From assembly GCA_027943245.1 (NCBI GenBank), contig JANDJZ010000514.1, positions 1 to 43,099 on the forward strand: 43,099 nt of DNA. The letters run 5' to 3'. The notes below the pieces were generated by a model. That model was given only the letters and a program-made list of their open reading frames with translations. It was not told the origin of the DNA and did not search any database. Every line of letters begins with the position of its first letter. Positions within the stretch are counted from its first letter, which is position 1. Of this stretch, positions 25,570 to 34,247 are shown in pieces. The DNA is from Acanthamoeba sp. SK_2022b (taxonomy: Eukaryota > Discosea > Longamoebia > Acanthamoebidae). The position numbers and the translations under genes are program-made.

Positions 25570-26322
25570 TTATTGATTCAAGAATTTGTCGAGGAATTGC
25601 TGAGTGCGCTGGTGCTGCGGGTTGGCGAACAGCGCTTTGGCCGGGCCCTGTTCAACGATGCGGCCGTGGTCCATAAAGATAACCCGGTCCGCCACGTCGC
25701 GGGCAAAGCTCATCTCATGGGTGACGATCACCATGGTCCGTTTCTCTTCCGCCAATGAGCGCATGGTATTGAGCACTTCCCCCACCAGCTCGGGATCGAG
25801 CGCCGACGTCGGCTCATCGAACAGAATCACCTCCGGCTGCATCGCCAGCGCGCGCGCAATAGCCACCCGCTGCTGTTGACCGCCGGACAGCCGCCGCGGA
25901 TACGCCTGCTCTTTGCCGCTTAGCCCCACCTTGGCCAGCAACGCGCGGGCGCGCTGTTCCGCGCTGGCTTTCGCCTCGCCCTTGACGACCACCGGCCCTT
26001 CGATGATGTTTTCCAACACCGAACGGTGCGGGAACAGGTTGAAGTTCTGGAACACGAAACCGACCTGCTGGCGCAGCGCTCGTACCTGATTTTTCTGTTT
26101 GCTCAGCGGCTTGCTGCCGTCGATCAGGATATCGCCGACGCGAATGGTGCCGGAATCCGGCTCCTCCAGCAGGTTAATGCAGCGCAATAAGGTGGTTTTC
26201 CCCGAGCCGCTCGGCCCGATGATCGCCACCACTTCGCCGGCGTCCACCGCCAGATCGATCCCATGCAGCACCGTCTGACCCTTAAACTGCTTGGTCAATT
26301 GCTTAACTTCGATGGCACTCAT
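25570..26322 (-). CDS. tcyN: Cystine ABC importer ATP-binding protein TcyN
   Basis: A 250-residue ATPase, close to E. coli TcyN (YecC). It has Walker [11 protein letters not shown]-loop [10 protein letters not shown], signature [15 protein letters not shown], Walker [13 protein letters not shown] and switch THEMS. It drives L-cystine uptake (and related sulfur amino acids) with TcyL and TcyJ. It is separated from tcyL by only three bases and is last in the unit. Confidence 0.95.
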   Translation of the reverse strand: MSAIEVKQLTKQFKGQTVLHGIDLAVDAGEVVAIIGPSGSGKTTLLRCINLLEEPDSGTIRVGDILIDGSKPLSKQKNQVRALRQQVGFVFQNFNLFPHRSVLENIIEGPVVVKGEAKASAEQRARALLAKVGLSGKEQAYPRRLSGGQQQRVAIARALAMQPEVILFDEPTSALDPELVGEVLNTMRSLAEEKRTMVIVTHEMSFARDVADRVIFMDHGRIVEQGPAKALFANPQHQRTQQFLDKFLNQ

Positions 26323-26325
26323 GCG

Positions 26326-26988
26326 CTACTCCTGATCCTGGCGATTAACGTGGGCTTCCAGACGGTTTTGCAGCGCGGAAAGCAGGGTCGCCATCACCCA
26401 GTAAATCAGCGATGCCGCCAGGTACATGGTGAACACTTCCAGCGTGCGCGAGGTGATCAGCTGCGCCTGACGGAACAGTTCCGGCACCTGAATGGTGGCG
26501 GCCAGCGAGGTGTCTTTCACCAGGCCGATGAAGCTGTTGCCCAGCGGCGGCAAGGCGGTACGCGCCGCCTGCGGCAGGATCACTCGGCGCAGGGTTTGCC
26601 AACGGGTCATGCCGATGCTGGCGGCAGCTTCCCACTGCCCTTTGTCGATCGACGAAATCGCCGCGCGCAGCGTTTCCGAGGTGTAGGCGGCGGTATTGAG
26701 CGACAGGCCAATCAGCGCCGCCGGGAAAGGATCGAACTCGATGCCGAACTGCGGCAGACCGTAATAGATCATAAACAGCTGGGCGATCAACGGCGTGCCG
26801 CGGAACAGCGACACGTAGATACGCGACAGCCACGACAGCGGCCACAGCGGCGAAAGGCGCATCAGCGCCAGCAGAAAACCGAGCAGCAACCCCAACGCCA
26901 TGCCGCCCAGGCTGAGCTGAAGCGTCAGTATTGCGCCCTTCAATAAAAATGGCGCTGAATCCAGCGCCAGTTGAATACTTTCGTGCAT
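26326..26988 (-). CDS. tcyL: Cystine ABC importer permease TcyL
   Basis: A 220-residue inner-membrane permease, close to E. coli TcyL (YecS). The HisM-type loop SIDKGQWEAAASIGMTRWQT docks on the ATPase. YISLFRGTP-like sequence (here YVSLFRGTPLIAQLFMIYYG) and SFIGLVKDTSLAATI are typical of polar amino acid permeases. The ATG shares a base with the tcyJ TAA (TAATG), so translation is likely coupled. Confidence 0.95.
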   Translation of the reverse strand: MHESIQLALDSAPFLLKGAILTLQLSLGGMALGLLLGFLLALMRLSPLWPLSWLSRIYVSLFRGTPLIAQLFMIYYGLPQFGIEFDPFPAALIGLSLNTAAYTSETLRAAISSIDKGQWEAAASIGMTRWQTLRRVILPQAARTALPPLGNSFIGLVKDTSLAATIQVPELFRQAQLITSRTLEVFTMYLAASLIYWVMATLLSALQNRLEAHVNRQDQE

Positions 26989-27788
26989 TATTTAGTTACG
27001 TCCGCGCCAAACCATTTCTCGGAGATCTTCGCCATCGTGCCGTCTTTTTGCATCTCGGCGATCGCCTGGTCAATCGCGGCCAGCAGCTCTGGGTTGTTCT
27101 TGCGCAGCGCCACGCCGGACTCCTGGCGAGAGAACGCCGGGCCGGCTACCGCCAAGGTATCGCCGGTTTTCTTCACCAGATCCAGCGCCGCCAGGCGATC
27201 CACAAGAATGGCGTTGATGCGGCCAACGCGCAGATCCTGATACTTGGTCGGGTCGTCGTCGTAGGTACGCACGTCCACGCCCTGCACGTTCGCGCGCAGC
27301 CATTGCTCATAGTTGGTGCCCAGGCCCACGCCGACCTTCTTGCCCTTCAGGTCTTCCGGCTTGGTGATGGTGCCTTCGTTGCCTTTTTTCACCAGCGCCT
27401 GAATACCGGAAACGGTGTAAGGGGTGGAGAAGTCATATTTCTTCTTGCGCTCATCGGAGAGCGTCACCTGGTTGATGACCACGTCGATGCGCTTCGAATC
27501 CAGCGAAGCCAGCATGCCGTCCCACTTGGTCGGGTTCAGCTTGGCCTTCACGCCCAGGTGTTCCGCCAGCGCGTTGGCGAAATCCACTTCGAAACCGGTC
27601 AGCTTGCCGTCTTCCCCCTGGAAGCTGAACGGCGGATAGGTGCCTTCCAGGCCGACGATCAGCGTGCCGCGCTGCTTCACCTGCTGCAGCAGATTGTCGG
27701 CAGCGTAGGTTTGGGTCGCCAAACCGGCGGCCAACGCGACGCCCACCACGCCCAACAACCATTGACGACGAACTTTTGCAAACATCAT
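26988..27788 (-). CDS. tcyJ: Cystine-binding periplasmic protein TcyJ (FliY)
   Basis: A 266-residue periplasmic binding protein, same length as E. coli TcyJ. The signal peptide covers about the first 30 residues (RRQWLLGVVGVALAAGLATQ, cleaved after TYA). The mature protein has the SBP_bac_3 signature GFEVDFANALAEHLGV and is almost unchanged in KWDGMLASLDSKRIDVVINQ. I start at the ATG at 27786-27788; the next codon is also ATG, and a GTG two codons upstream is less likely. Behind it a 15-bp palindrome (27826-27840) may be an operator. Confidence 0.95.
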   Translation of the reverse strand: MMFAKVRRQWLLGVVGVALAAGLATQTYAADNLLQQVKQRGTLIVGLEGTYPPFSFQGEDGKLTGFEVDFANALAEHLGVKAKLNPTKWDGMLASLDSKRIDVVINQVTLSDERKKKYDFSTPYTVSGIQALVKKGNEGTITKPEDLKGKKVGVGLGTNYEQWLRANVQGVDVRTYDDDPTKYQDLRVGRINAILVDRLAALDLVKKTGDTLAVAGPAFSRQESGVALRKNNPELLAAIDQAIAEMQKDGTMAKISEKWFGADVTK

Positions 27789-27903
27789 AAACACCCCTGT
27801 GTGTTATTTATCTTTTTTGATATCAGCACTTTAACAGTGCGACCGCCCGCATAAAGGAATATAACTTTATAAATATAGTTCAAAATGGAATAACAAGCGG
27901 TGT

Positions 27904-28896
27904 TTACACCTGTGGATGGTAGGCGAACAGCGCCGGCGCGCCGCCGGTGTGAACGAACAGAATAGGGCCTTCATCGCGGAAGCGCCGCTGGGCGATGCCG
28001 TCGATCAAACCGGCCATCGCTTTGCCGGTGTACACCGGATCCAGCAATACGCCTTCTTGCTGCGCCAGCAGCTGCACCGCCGCCATGCCCTCTTCGTTCG
28101 GCATGCCGTATTGCGGCGCGAAGTAATCGTCCCACAGCGCGATCGGCGCCAGTTCGTCGATATTCAGCGAACAGGCCAGAGCTTTCTGGATCTGCTCCAC
28201 CTTCGGAAGCTGATCGATCACGGTACGCGAGACGGTCACGCCGATCAGTTCGGTTTCCGGCAGCAGCTGCTGCAGCCCCACCGCCAGCCCGGCGTGGGTG
28301 CCGGCGCTGCCGGACGCCACCACCACCGAACTGAACGCCACGTTGCTGCGTTGGCTCTGCTCGGCGATTTCCAATGCACACTGTACGTATCCCAGCGCGC
28401 CCAGGGCATTGGAACCGCCCACCGGCACCACGTAAGGCCGGAAGCCCTGCGCCTCAAGGCGCGTCGCCAGCTCCGCCAGCTGCTGCTGCGGATCGTGCAG
28501 CGCTTCGCACATCACCACCTCGGCGTTGAACAGGCCGAGCAACAGGCGGTTGCCGTTGGTCAGGTAGTTTTCCGCGCGGGTGTCGATAGGGTTTTCCAGC
28601 AGCGCGACGCAGTGCAGACCCAGTTTCGCCGCCACCGCCGCCGTCTGGCGCACGTGGTTGGATTGAATGGCGCCGGCGGTGACCAGCGTATCGGCACCCT
28701 GACGCAGCGCGTCGGCGGCCAAAAACTCAAGCTTTCTCAGCTTGTTGCCGCCCATGGCCATAGGAGTGACATCGTCACGTTTAAGGTAGATTTCGCGGCC
28801 GAGGTAATCGGAGAGACGGGACAGCTTTTCGAGCGGTGTGGCGGTGCCAACCAGATCCAGACGCGGAAATTGCGCCAGTTGTTGTTGCAGGTTCAC
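27904..28896 (-). CDS. dcyD: D-cysteine desulfhydrase DcyD
   Basis: A 330-residue PLP enzyme of the ACC deaminase family that converts D-cysteine to pyruvate, sulfide and ammonia. The PLP lysine lies in [11 protein letters not shown], and [19 protein letters not shown] forms the cofactor-phosphate and substrate loop. GSAGTHAG and [11 protein letters not shown] complete the site. It starts with GTG (28894-28896) behind a GGGGGG-AAG ribosome binding site. Here it precedes tcyJ, whereas in E. coli tcyJ comes first; both orders keep sulfur amino acid uptake and D-cysteine detoxification together next to fliZ. Confidence 0.95.
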   Translation of the reverse strand: MNLQQQLAQFPRLDLVGTATPLEKLSRLSDYLGREIYLKRDDVTPMAMGGNKLRKLEFLAADALRQGADTLVTAGAIQSNHVRQTAAVAAKLGLHCVALLENPIDTRAENYLTNGNRLLLGLFNAEVVMCEALHDPQQQLAELATRLEAQGFRPYVVPVGGSNALGALGYVQCALEIAEQSQRSNVAFSSVVVASGSAGTHAGLAVGLQQLLPETELIGVTVSRTVIDQLPKVEQIQKALACSLNIDELAPIALWDDYFAPQYGMPNEEGMAAVQLLAQQEGVLLDPVYTGKAMAGLIDGIAQRRFRDEGPILFVHTGGAPALFAYHPQV

Positions 28897-28994
28897 TACT
28901 TCCCCCCAGGGAATCGAATATCAACATCTGATAACCGATAGATTTAGCAGATGTGAACTGAATAATCATCCTTTATCACGGGGGAAACAGCAGG

Positions 28995-29014
28995 CCCCGG
29001 CCCAGCGGCCGGGG
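28995..29014 (-). terminator. GC-rich hairpin after fliZ
   Basis: Eight-bp stem CCCCGGCC / GGCCGGGG with loop CAGC, seven bases after the fliZ stop. The following minus-strand sequence is only mildly T-rich, so some read-through toward dcyD is possible. Confidence 0.65.
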
Positions 29015-29021
29015 AAAAGTC

Positions 29022-29531
29022 TCAGTAGCTGCGCTGCCAGGCGAGATACTGATCGTATTTGCGCAGCGCAATGCGGTAGTTGTTGTGCGCCGCGGTAGGC
29101 AGATCGTCGATGATGCGCTGATGGCTGGCGCTGCTGGCGAATTTATCCGCCGGGTAGTTGCGCGCCACCAGCATTTCGTCCAGCCGGCGCAGCCGCACCA
29201 CATACTCGCGGATGGTGCTGTGGCTCATCTCGGTCTGCTCGAACAGATACTGTTTGAACGCCATGATGTCGAAATAGCTCGGGTGGCTGTTGCAGGAGAT
29301 CTCGCTGCAGAAGCGGCACAGCGCGGTCAGCTCGTGCTGCACGTTTTGCCAGACCGCATCGTCGATCGGCTGATCCATGCGCGCGATGGCTTCTTTATTG
29401 ATAATCTTGCCGCGAAACACCAGCGCCATGCGGTCCAACAGTTTGCCGCACTGGGAGCAATGGGTTTGGCTGTGCTTGTAGTCTTTCAGGTAACGGCTAA
29501 GCGGCCGTTTCTTCAACAGTATTCCTGGCAT
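29022..29531 (-). CDS. fliZ: FliZ, flagellar regulatory protein
   Basis: A 169-residue protein if started at the internal ATG (MPGILLKKRPLS), or 179 with the ATG ten codons upstream at 29561. Neither has a good ribosome binding site. The shorter form aligns best with E. coli FliZ, which starts just before KRPLSRYLKDFKHSQTHC. Conserved blocks are KRPLSRYLKDYKHSQTHC, ALCRFC, and FKQYLFEQTEMS followed by IREYVVRLRRL, a core-binding recombinase-like DNA-binding fold. FliZ represses sigma-S-dependent promoters and modulates flagellar timing. The gene is in the fliA operon, which also carries a GC-rich palindrome between fliA and fliZ (29574-29586). Confidence 0.88.
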   Translation of the reverse strand: MPGILLKKRPLSRYLKDYKHSQTHCSQCGKLLDRMALVFRGKIINKEAIARMDQPIDDAVWQNVQHELTALCRFCSEISCNSHPSYFDIMAFKQYLFEQTEMSHSTIREYVVRLRRLDEMLVARNYPADKFASSASHQRIIDDLPTAAHNNYRIALRKYDQYLAWQRSY

Positions 29532-29586
29532 AAAGGGCAGTCCGATTGTCGCATGAGTCATCGAGTTGAGGGGCGGCGGGCCGCCG

Positions 29587-30309
29587 TCAGGTATCGTTCG
29601 CCAGCCGCGCGCGCAGCCGTTTGATCGCCTGACTGTGCAGTTGGCTGACGCGGGATTCCCCGACGTCCAGCACGGCGCCGATCTCTTTGAGATTCAACTC
29701 TTCCTGGTAATACAGCGTCAGCACCATTTTTTCGCGCTCCGGCAACGCCTCGATGGCGTCGATCACCCGCTGGCGCAGGCTACCTTCCAACAGGTGATGC
29801 AGCGGGTTGGCCTCTTCATGCCCTTCCAGCATCGGTTCCGCGTTCTCGCCATGCTCCTCGCGCCATTCGTCGTAGGAGAAAAGCTGGCTGTTATTGGTGT
29901 CCAACAGAATTTGACGGTACTCATCCAGCGAGATGTCTAGCGCCTGCGCCACTTCCGTCTCGCTCGCCGGACGGCCGTAACGCTGTTCCAGTTGCCGCAT
30001 CACCTGCGCGACCTCGCGCGCATGGCGCCGCACGCTGCGCGGCACCCAGTCGCGGCTGCGCAACTCGTCGAGCATCGCGCCGCGAATGCGTTGCACCGCA
30101 TAGGTGGTAAAGGCGGTTCCCTGTAGGGCGTCATAACGCTCAACGGCGTTCAATAGCCCGATTCCCCCGGCCTGCAGCAAGTCGTCGAGCTCCACGCTGG
30201 CGGGCAGCCTGACCTGCAGGCGCAACGCCTCGTGGCGCACTAACGGGACGTAGCGCAGCCAGAGAGAATTTTTGTCCATCACGCCTTCGGCGGTATACAG
30301 ATCGCTCAC
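29587..30309 (-). CDS. fliA: FliA, sigma-28 for flagellar class 3 genes
   Basis: A 240-residue sigma factor nearly identical to E. coli FliA in regions 2 (VELDDLLQAGGIGLLNAVERYD with AFTTYAVQRIRGAMLDELR), 3 (SVRRHAREVAQ) and 4 (LTLYYQEELNLKEIGAVLDVGESRVSQLHSQA). It directs transcription of fliC, fliD and chemotaxis genes once the anti-sigma FlgM has been exported. The start is a GTG at 30307-30309, giving VSDLYTAEGVMDKNSLW, aligned with the E. coli start; an internal ATG at MDKNS is less likely. An FlhDC-type box lies upstream. Confidence 0.96.
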   Translation of the reverse strand: MSDLYTAEGVMDKNSLWLRYVPLVRHEALRLQVRLPASVELDDLLQAGGIGLLNAVERYDALQGTAFTTYAVQRIRGAMLDELRSRDWVPRSVRRHAREVAQVMRQLEQRYGRPASETEVAQALDISLDEYRQILLDTNNSQLFSYDEWREEHGENAEPMLEGHEEANPLHHLLEGSLRQRVIDAIEALPEREKMVLTLYYQEELNLKEIGAVLDVGESRVSQLHSQAIKRLRARLANDT

Positions 30310-30368
30310 TATGTCTTAAACCTGCGGATAAGAGAGTCAGCGCTATTATGCGTAGGGGGCGGAATGCC

Positions 30369-30412
30369 AATCGGCTGAACAGTCGCACAAAACGGGCTTT
30401 ATTTGCGCCATG
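30369..30412 (-). promoter_or_regulatory. Candidate FlhD4C2 box upstream of fliA
   Basis: On the minus strand the half-site CATGGCGCAAATAAAG (30397-30412) matches about 12 of 16 positions of the FlhDC consensus. After a 12-base spacer comes a weaker inverted half (30369-30384, 8 of 16). Its place 60-100 bp before the fliA start fits a class 2 flagellar promoter. Confidence 0.55.
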
Positions 30413-30441
30413 TAATAACCGCGCGGTGCGCGAGCATAAAA

Positions 30442-30463
30442 AAACCCCGCCGAAGCGGGGTTT
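30442..30463 (-). terminator. Terminator of fliC
   Basis: Nine-bp stem AAACCCCGC / GCGGGGTTT around CGAA, followed by a T7 stretch on the minus strand, 28 bases after the fliC stop. Confidence 0.93.
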
Positions 30464-30491
30464 CTTTGCGACAGTTAATCGGGAGAGACGA

Positions 30492-31739
30492 TTAACGCAG
30501 CAGGGACAGCACGTTCTGAGTAGACTGGTTAGCCTGTGCCAGAACAGAGGTGCCAGCCTGTTGCAGGATGTTGGCACGGCTCATGTTGGACACTTCGGTC
30601 GCGTAGTCAGCATCCTGGATACGGGACTGAGAAGCGGACAGGTTGTTCACGGTGCTGTTCAGGTTGTTGATAACAGAATCGAAACGGTTCTGTACCGCAC
30701 CCAGGGAAGAACGCAGGGAGTCAACCTGAGACAGCGCTTTGTCCAGGGTTGCCAGCGGATCGGCAGTTTTTGGCTCGGAGCTCAGCTCTTCGCCACGAGT
30801 GACTTTACCGTCTTTGGCCACTTCAGCTTTGAAGTATTTACCGGCGTCTTCGATGATGTAAGATTTACCGTTGTCGTAAGATTTCAGGTTGTCGGTGTCA
30901 GCTTTGTCGCCAGACACAGCCACTTTTTCCTGAATGCTGGAAACGGATGGGGCGGTACCCAGGCTGCCTTTCAGAGTTGCATCGCTAACTGCGGTGCTAT
31001 CGATGCTGGTGACTTTACCATCGGTGCCGATAGTGGCTTTATAGAACTCGCCTTTGGTATCTGCTGCGTAGATATCGCCAGTTTTGTCGTCTTTAACGTA
31101 TTTTGCCGGATCATCAGCACCTGCTTTCTTACCGTTGGTGTCGATAGCAATGCTTTTACCGGTAGACACTTCAGTAGCTTTTGCACCGATCTTAGCTTTA
31201 TCTACGCCACCGGCAACGCTGAAGGTATCCAGACCCAGGGTTTTAGCGTTGATGTCTTTCAGTTCGATATCGATGGTTTCGTTATCGTTAGCGCCAACCT
31301 GGATGGTCAGCTTCTGATCTGCGCTCAGCACTTTCACGCCGTTGAAATCGGTCTGCTCGGAGATGCGGTTGATTTCAGACAGACGCTGAGAGATCTCGTC
31401 CTGGATGGACTGCAGGTCGCTGGAAGAGTTGGAACCGTTCTGCGCCTGTACGGTCAGACGACGGATGTTCTGCAGGTTGTCGTTAACTTCGTTCAGTGCG
31501 CCTTCGGTGGTCTGCGCCAGAGAAATACCGTCGTTGGCGTTGCGAGAAGCCTGAGTCAGGCCCTTGATGTTAGCGGTGAAACGGTTGGAGATCGCCTGAC
31601 CCGCAGCATCGTCTTTCGCGCTGTTGATACGCAGACCGGAAGACAGACGCTCAATCGCAGTGCCCAGAGAAGACTGAGATTTGTTCAGGTTGTTCTGCGC
31701 CATCAGCGACAGGCTGTTAGTGTTGATTACTTGTGCCAT
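30492..31739 (-). CDS. fliC: Flagellin FliC
   Basis: A 415-residue filament protein. The N-terminal D0/D1 part (MAQVINTNSLSLMAQNNLNK, then LSSGLRINSAKDDAAGQAI) and the C-terminal part (QSRIQDADYATEVSNMSRAN, ending NQSTQNVLSLLR) are the conserved flagellin ends. The middle (about 170-330) is variable and holds two related 23-residue units, 224-246 (centre GEFYKATIGTDGKVTS) and 294-316 (centre GKYFKAEVAKDGKVTR). There is no signal peptide, as the protein is exported by the flagellar type III apparatus. A sigma-28 promoter lies at 31833-31859. The codon use suggests high expression. Confidence 0.97.
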   Translation of the reverse strand: MAQVINTNSLSLMAQNNLNKSQSSLGTAIERLSSGLRINSAKDDAAGQAISNRFTANIKGLTQASRNANDGISLAQTTEGALNEVNDNLQNIRRLTVQAQNGSNSSSDLQSIQDEISQRLSEINRISEQTDFNGVKVLSADQKLTIQVGANDNETIDIELKDINAKTLGLDTFSVAGGVDKAKIGAKATEVSTGKSIAIDTNGKKAGADDPAKYVKDDKTGDIYAADTKGEFYKATIGTDGKVTSIDSTAVSDATLKGSLGTAPSVSSIQEKVAVSGDKADTDNLKSYDNGKSYIIEDAGKYFKAEVAKDGKVTRGEELSSEPKTADPLATLDKALSQVDSLRSSLGAVQNRFDSVINNLNSTVNNLSASQSRIQDADYATEVSNMSRANILQQAGTSVLAQANQSTQNVLSLLR

Positions 31740-31832
31740 TGTTTGCTTTCCTTACGAGTCAGTTGCGTTCTTCGCAACACAGTTAAAAGGTTCGGGCTTA
31801 TTTGCCCACGGCGTCAACCACCGTCCCCTCAG

Positions 31833-31859
31833 GTATCGGCCCTCCCCTAACAACCTTTA
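31833..31859 (-). promoter_or_regulatory. Sigma-28 promoter of fliC
   Basis: Minus strand reads TAAAGGTT, 11 bases, GCCGATAC. Each element matches the sigma-28 consensus (TAAAGTTT, N11, GCCGATAA) at 7 of 8 positions with exact spacing. It lies 94 bp upstream of the fliC start. Confidence 0.9.
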
Positions 31860-31890
31860 GCAATTTTTTAAAATTTTTTGCGCCGGCGGC

Positions 31891-31934
31891 AATGGCGGAA
31901 ATAACGCGGTTTTTCCCTCCTCTATTGCGCCATC
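31891..31934. promoter_or_regulatory. Candidate FlhD4C2 box between fliC and fliD
   Basis: Plus-strand half-site AATGGCGGAAATAACG (31891-31906) matches 14 of 16 positions of the FlhDC half-site. A 13-base spacer leads to an inverted half-site CTCTATTGCGCCATC (31920-31934). It could give class 2 expression of fliDST in addition to the sigma-28 promoter. Confidence 0.7.
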
Positions 31935-31953
31935 GGTTTTTTATTTTTTTCGG

Positions 31954-31980
31954 TAAACTTTTTCACCGCTGGGCCGATAA
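31954..31980 (+). promoter_or_regulatory. Sigma-28 promoter of fliDST
   Basis: TAAACTTT, 11 bases, GCCGATAA: a perfect -10 and a 7-of-8 -35 with exact spacing, 40 bp before the fliD start. Confidence 0.93.
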
Positions 31981-32020
31981 CGCGTAAAGCGAATAAAGTC
32001 ATTACCAAGGAGAAACACGA

Positions 32021-33436
32021 ATGGCATCGATCAGTTCATTAGGCATCGGCTCAGGACTCGACCTTAACGGTTTGCTCGACAAGCTGAGCAAAGCGGAACA
32101 GCAGCGTCTGACGCCGTACACCACCCAGCAGACCAGCTACAACGCCCAGCTAACCGCTTACGGCACGCTGAAAAGCTCGCTGGAGAAGTTTGACAATCTG
32201 AGCAAAGAGCTGGCCAAGCCAGAGTTCTTCAATAACACCACTGCCACCAAGCACGATCAGTTTACCGTGACCACCACTAACAAGTCGGTACCGGGTAACT
32301 ATTCGATTGAGGTCTTGAAACTGGCACAGCCGCAAACGCTGACCACTCAGACGCCGATTGCCGACCAGCAGGCCAAACTGGGCACATCGGGCAGCAGCGA
32401 TCGTTCGCTTAGCATCACCGCCGGCAACCCGCCGAAAGAAACCAAGATCCCGCTCGGTGACGATCAGACCTCGCTGGTCGAGATGCGCGACGCCATCAAC
32501 AAATCGAAATCCGGCGTTACCGCCAGCATCATGCGCGTCGGCGACAATGACTATCAACTGGCATTGAGCTCCACCACACCCGGCGAAAAAAACACCATTG
32601 CGGTACAGGTCAATAACGACGACAAGCTCGGCGCCATCCTCAACTACGATCCTAAAAAACCGCCGAAAGATGGCAGCACCGCGATGAAGCAAACCGTGCC
32701 CGGTCAGGATGCGGAAATCGTCGTCAACGGCACGAAAATCAAGCGCAGCACCAACTCGATCGCCGATGCCTTGCAGGGCGTAACGCTCGACCTGAAAACC
32801 ACCACCAAGGCCGGTGAACCGCAAAACCTGGTGATCGGCATCGACAAGAGCGGCAGCGCCGACAAGATTAAAGAGTGGGTGGATAACTACAACACACTGC
32901 TGGACACTTTCAACTCGCTGACCAAATACACCCCGGTCAAACCCGGTGAAGCGCAGAACGCTAAAAATGGCGCGCTGCTGGGCGACAACACCCTGCGCGG
33001 TATTCAGTCCTCGATCAAAAGCGCCCTCAGCTCGGCGCAGGACAACCCGGAGTTGAAAGGCCTGGGCAACCTCGGCATCACCACCAACGTCAAAACCGGC
33101 AAGCTGGAAATCGACAGCACCAAGCTGAACAAAGCCATCGACGAAAAACCGGAGCAGGTCGCCAACTTCTTCGCCGGTAACGGCAAAGACACCGGTATGG
33201 CCACCCAGATCCACAACGATATCCAAAATTACATCAAGGCCGGCGGCATCATCGAGAACTCGACCAAGAGCATCAATACCAACCTCGATCGCCTGAACAT
33301 CCAGATCACCACGGTCACGGCCAGCATTCAGAACACCATCGACCGCTATAAGCAGCAGTTCGTTCAGTTAGATACCATGATGTCTAAATTGAGCGGCACG
33401 GGTGACTATTTAAAACAGCAATTCTCGGCAAAGTGA
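32021..33436 (+). CDS. fliD: Filament cap protein FliD
   Basis: A 471-residue hook-associated protein 2, which caps the growing filament and folds incoming flagellin. The N-terminus MASISSLGIGSGLDLNGLLD and the coiled-coil C-terminus (LDRLNIQITTVTASIQNTID, then QFVQLDTMMSKLSGTGDYLK) are family hallmarks. AAGGAG precedes the ATG. It is first in a fliD-fliS-fliT unit with 32 bp to fliS. Confidence 0.97.
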   Translation: MASISSLGIGSGLDLNGLLDKLSKAEQQRLTPYTTQQTSYNAQLTAYGTLKSSLEKFDNLSKELAKPEFFNNTTATKHDQFTVTTTNKSVPGNYSIEVLKLAQPQTLTTQTPIADQQAKLGTSGSSDRSLSITAGNPPKETKIPLGDDQTSLVEMRDAINKSKSGVTASIMRVGDNDYQLALSSTTPGEKNTIAVQVNNDDKLGAILNYDPKKPPKDGSTAMKQTVPGQDAEIVVNGTKIKRSTNSIADALQGVTLDLKTTTKAGEPQNLVIGIDKSGSADKIKEWVDNYNTLLDTFNSLTKYTPVKPGEAQNAKNGALLGDNTLRGIQSSIKSALSSAQDNPELKGLGNLGITTNVKTGKLEIDSTKLNKAIDEKPEQVANFFAGNGKDTGMATQIHNDIQNYIKAGGIIENSTKSINTNLDRLNIQITTVTASIQNTIDRYKQQFVQLDTMMSKLSGTGDYLKQQFSAK

Positions 33437-33468
33437 TCCCTTAACCAAGTAACAGGTAAAGAAACAAC

Positions 33469-33879
33469 ATGTATAACAGAAGCGGCACTCAGGCCTATGC
33501 ACAGGTCAGTCTGGAAAGCGGCGCCATGAGCGCCAGCCCGCACCAGTTAATCGTGATGTTGTTCGACGGGGCGCTCAGCGCCCTGCTTCGCGCACGCATC
33601 CTGATGAACCAGGGCGATATCGCCGGCAAAGGCCTGGCGCTGTCCAAAGCCATCAACATCATCGACAACGGCCTGAAAGGCGGCCTGGACCCTCAGCAGG
33701 GCGGCGAGATCGCCGAAAACCTGGCGGCATTGTACGACTACATGAAGCGTCGGTTAATGCAGGCCAACCTGCATAACGACGAGGCGGCGATTGCCGAAGT
33801 GGTCAAACTGCTGGAGAACATCGCCGACGCCTGGCGCCAGATCGGCCCTAACTACCAACCTTCGCAGGACGCCGTGTAA
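33469..33879 (+). CDS. fliS: Flagellin export chaperone FliS
   Basis: A 136-residue helical chaperone that binds the C-terminus of unfolded FliC before export. Typical parts: YAQVSLESGAMSASPHQLIV, MLFDGALSALLRAR, and KGLALSKAINIIDNGLKGGL. The stop TAA overlaps the fliT ATG by one base. Confidence 0.97.
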   Translation: MYNRSGTQAYAQVSLESGAMSASPHQLIVMLFDGALSALLRARILMNQGDIAGKGLALSKAINIIDNGLKGGLDPQQGGEIAENLAALYDYMKRRLMQANLHNDEAAIAEVVKLLENIADAWRQIGPNYQPSQDAV

Positions 33880-34247
33880 TGGAACGTCAACAGCAGCTGT
33901 TAGCCGCTTATCAACAAATTTACAGCCTGAGCAGCCAGATGATCGCGCTGGCGCAAACCGGGCGCTGGGAAGAGCTCGTCGAACTCGAATTCGCCTACGT
34001 GACGGCGGTGGAAAAAACCGCCGCCTTTACCGGGCAAGCCGGCCCGTCTATGGCACTGCAGGAGATGCTGCGCAATAAGCTGCAACAGATCCTCGACAAC
34101 GAAACCGAGCTCAAGCGTCTGCTGCAGCAGCGCATGGATGAGCTGAAAACGCTGATCGAGCAGTCCACGCGCCAGAACGTCGTCAACAATACCTACGGCC
34201 AGTTTCATGACCGCGCGCTGTTGCTGGGGGAACCACAGGTCCGATAA
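33879..34247 (+). CDS. fliT: Flagellar export chaperone and regulator FliT
   Basis: A 122-residue helical protein: chaperone of FliD and, in Salmonella, an inhibitor of FlhD4C2. It starts MERQQQLLAAYQQIYSLSSQ and contains WEELVELEFAYVTAVEK, both typical. TAATG overlap with fliS implies coupled translation. No clear terminator follows. Confidence 0.94.
   Translation: MERQQQLLAAYQQIYSLSSQMIALAQTGRWEELVELEFAYVTAVEKTAAFTGQAGPSMALQEMLRNKLQQILDNETELKRLLQQRMDELKTLIEQSTRQNVVNNTYGQFHDRALLLGEPQVR

Noticed and set aside
30369..30405. Sigma-28 promoter for fliA
   Set aside because: TAAAGCCC and GCCGATTG are both present on the minus strand but 18 bases apart instead of 11.
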